A stretch of DNA of 8,179 bases from JBAZKK01 sp041650795 (GTDB taxonomy: Bacteria > Omnitrophota > Gorgyraeia > Gygaellales > Profunditerraquicolaceae): contig JBAZKK010000038.1 in NCBI GenBank assembly GCA_041650795.1, positions 1 to 8,179 on the forward strand, in the 5' to 3' direction. The notes below the pieces were generated by a model that was not told the origin of the DNA, ran no database searches, and saw only the letters and a list, made by a program, of their open reading frames with translations. How positions within the stretch are numbered: the stretch's first letter is position 1; every line of letters starts with the position of its first letter. Below, in pieces: positions 6,984-8,179 of the stretch. The position numbers and the translations under genes are program-made.

Positions 6984-7547
6984 ATGAGGAAGTTAATTAT
7001 AGTTATCGCGGGTATATTAGTGGCAGGATTAGGGTGCGCGCGGGTACGGGTCGAGGGCCCTAAAGAGCCTATTAAAGTAGATATCTCGATGCGCCTTGAT
7101 ATCTATCAGCATGTAGCCAAGGAATTAGACGATATTGAGAGTATTGTTTCGGGCAGTAAGGACAAAGGAAGCCTCTTGAATTTTTTTGTAACCGATGCCT
7201 ACGCTCAAGGAAGTTTAAGCGCGGATATCGAGAAAGCAGCCTTGAGCCGCAGGGACAGGCGCCCGGAGCTGATCGCGTTGGAGCAAAAGGGTATAGTGGG
7301 TGAAAATAAGTCCGGCCTGGTCCAGATAATGCCGGGCAGCGGAGCCGACGCCGCGGCAAACGCGCTGGTCGGGCAGGAGAATAATGACCGGATGGCCATT
7401 TACAGTTCGGTTGCGGCAAAAAATGGCGTCTCGCTTGACGAAGTCCAAAAGATGAATGCTAAACGCTTGCAGTCGGATGCTCCCTCAGGAACGCCTGTCG
7501 AAGCCCTCAATATGCAGAGCGGCGCGTACGAGTGGAAGGTGAAGTAA
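6984..7547 (+). CDS. YnbE-YdbL (DUF1318) fusion lipoprotein
   Basis: A 187-residue exported protein. Residues 1-17 form a signal peptide (MRK, then a hydrophobic core) ending before Cys18. The lipobox GLGC is imperfect, with Gly instead of Leu at -3, but a lipoprotein is still the best reading. Residues about 18-56 resemble YnbE, the small outer-membrane lipoprotein: CARVRVEGPKEPIKVDISM followed by a helical stretch with DIYQHVAKELDDIE. Residues about 80-187 resemble YdbL/DUF1318: ALEQKGIVGEN (98-108), AIYSSVAAKNGVSLDEVQK (138-156) and a C-terminal ...YEWKVK. The linker (57-80) contains DAYAQG (71-76), which looks like a signal-peptidase AxA site. In E. coli these are separate proteins: YnbE pairs with YdbH to form a lipid-transfer bridge and YdbL regulates it in the periplasm. 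Here one polypeptide follows the ydbH-like gene by 69 bases. The DUF1318 half is the surer part; the YnbE half rests on short similarity plus context. Confidence 0.75.
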   Translation: MRKLIIVIAGILVAGLGCARVRVEGPKEPIKVDISMRLDIYQHVAKELDDIESIVSGSKDKGSLLNFFVTDAYAQGSLSADIEKAALSRRDRRPELIALEQKGIVGENKSGLVQIMPGSGADAAANALVGQENNDRMAIYSSVAAKNGVSLDEVQKMNAKRLQSDAPSGTPVEALNMQSGAYEWKVK

Positions 7548-7553
7548 CAGTAA

Positions 7554-7570
7554 ACCAGCCTGGTGTTTTT
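7554..7570 (+). terminator. Weak intrinsic-terminator-like hairpin
   Basis: A 4-bp stem ACCA (7554-7557) / TGGT (7561-7564) with a 3-base loop is followed by G and five Ts (7566-7570), just after the stop at 7545-7547. The stem is short, so termination would be partial at best, but position and T-run fit the end of the lipoprotein transcript. Confidence 0.3.
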
Positions 7571-7612
7571 CTAAGACAGACTTAAATCCCCGGATGATCT
7601 GGCGTTAAAATC

Positions 7613-8179
7613 ATGATAAAGTTGGTTATTTTTGATCTGGATGGAACGCTTGTCGATGCTTACCAAGCGATAGGCAGAAGTTTGAATTTTACTCTCCGTA
7701 AGTCCGGCCGCCGCCCTGTCGGTTTGGCCGCGGTCCGCCGTTCGGTCGGATGGGGCGATAAAAATTTTATCCGGTCCTTCTTTAATAAGAACGATGCCGT
7801 AAAGGCGCTCAGGATCTACCGCCGACATCATAAAGAATCATTGCTTGAATATTCCAGGGTCATTCCGGGGGCAAGGAGGGTCCTGGCGGCCCTGCGCGCC
7901 AGGGGTTTGAAGCTGGCCATAGCCAGCAACCGGCCGGCAAGGTTTACCGGCATCCTTTTAAGCGTCCTGGCGTTAAGGCCTTATTTTGATATGGTCGCCT
8001 GCGGCAAAGACAAGAAAGACTTAAAGCCCAGCCCTAGATTATTGCGCAAGGTTATGAAAAAGCTGAGCGTATCGCCCGATAAGGTCATTTACGTCGGGGA
8101 TATGGCTATAGATGTCCTGGCAGGCAGGAACGCGGGCGTTAAAACCATAGCGGTCAGGGGTGGCTCCTCCTCCGGGGCG
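7613..8179 (+). CDS. HAD-superfamily phosphatase, Gph-like (3'-truncated)
   Basis: The frame is open from ATG 7613 to the right edge (189 codons, no stop), so the C-terminus is missing. The haloacid-dehalogenase motifs are all present: motif I DLDGTLVD (8-15) with nucleophile Asp8 and acid/base Asp10; motif II Ser105 in IASNRP; motif III Lys138 in LKPSPRLL; motif IV GDMAIDV (162-168) with Asp163 and Asp167 for Mg2+. A helical cap insertion lies between motifs I and II (about 16-85), as in phosphoglycolate phosphatase and beta-phosphoglucomutase relatives. It should be a soluble cytoplasmic Mg2+-dependent phosphatase; the substrate cannot be read from the sequence. No clear Shine-Dalgarno precedes the ATG, but motif I begins at residue 8, as is usual for the family, which supports this start. 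Confidence 0.9.
   Translation, partial: MIKLVIFDLDGTLVDAYQAIGRSLNFTLRKSGRRPVGLAAVRRSVGWGDKNFIRSFFNKNDAVKALRIYRRHHKESLLEYSRVIPGARRVLAALRARGLKLAIASNRPARFTGILLSVLALRPYFDMVACGKDKKDLKPSPRLLRKVMKKLSVSPDKVIYVGDMAIDVLAGRNAGVKTIAVRGGSSSGA

Noticed and set aside
7605..7611. Possible -10 box (TTAAAAT) just before the HAD gene
   Set aside because: It would place transcription start inside the coding region and no -35 is visible.
7571..7831. 86-codon open frame on the - strand
   Set aside because: It overlaps the start of the HAD phosphatase, whose motif I is unmistakable on the + strand.

Overview
The window reads as a piece of chromosome from a diderm (Gram-negative-type) bacterium. It carries a YdbH/YnbE/YdbL-type envelope lipid-transport module, with an inner-membrane-anchored AsmA-like protein and a lipoprotein, which only makes sense with two membranes. 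The giant multidomain signalling protein, a DUF169 protein common in anaerobes, and palindromic non-coding elements between genes suggest an uncultured anaerobic lineage. Omnitrophota or a relative is my guess, but no rRNA or other taxonomic marker is present and I cannot confirm it. All five genes lie on the + strand. I see no tRNA, rRNA, CRISPR array, transposase or phage gene.

Layout: (1) Bases 1-4841 hold most of a very large signalling protein whose beginning lies off the left edge. Its order is protein-kinase-like C-lobe, STAND/AAA-type ATPase, winged-helix-like region, TPR-like helical repeats, GAF domain and PP2C/SpoIIE phosphatase. The kinase part has lost its catalytic-loop Asp, the accompanying Lys and Asn, and the DFG Asp, while the phosphatase keeps its metal-binding acidic residues. 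(2) A perfect 24-bp inverted repeat (4841-4889) fills the whole gap to (3) a DUF169 protein (4888-5643). (4) A 122-bp gap with several hairpins (about 5649-5735) precedes (5) a small YdbH-like AsmA-family protein (5766-6914, TTG start). (6) A 69-bp gap with a hairpin and an extended -10 promoter leads into (7) a lipoprotein that joins a YnbE-like N-terminus to a YdbL (DUF1318) C-terminus in one polypeptide (6984-7547). (8) A short gap with a weak terminator-like hairpin precedes (9) a HAD-family phosphatase (7613 to the right edge, cut off).

How they may work together: genes 5 and 7 match the order of the E. coli ydbH-ynbE-ydbL operon, whose products form and regulate a bridge carrying phospholipids between inner and outer membranes. 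Here the bridge protein is less than half the usual length, and the outer-membrane lipoprotein and its periplasmic regulator are apparently fused. The large signalling protein probably senses a signal through its TPR/GAF parts and dephosphorylates a partner, perhaps an anti-sigma-factor antagonist. Nothing in the sequence ties it functionally to the lipid-transport genes. The most notable items are the degenerate kinase fused to an intact phosphatase and the minimal two-gene YdbH / YnbE-YdbL module.
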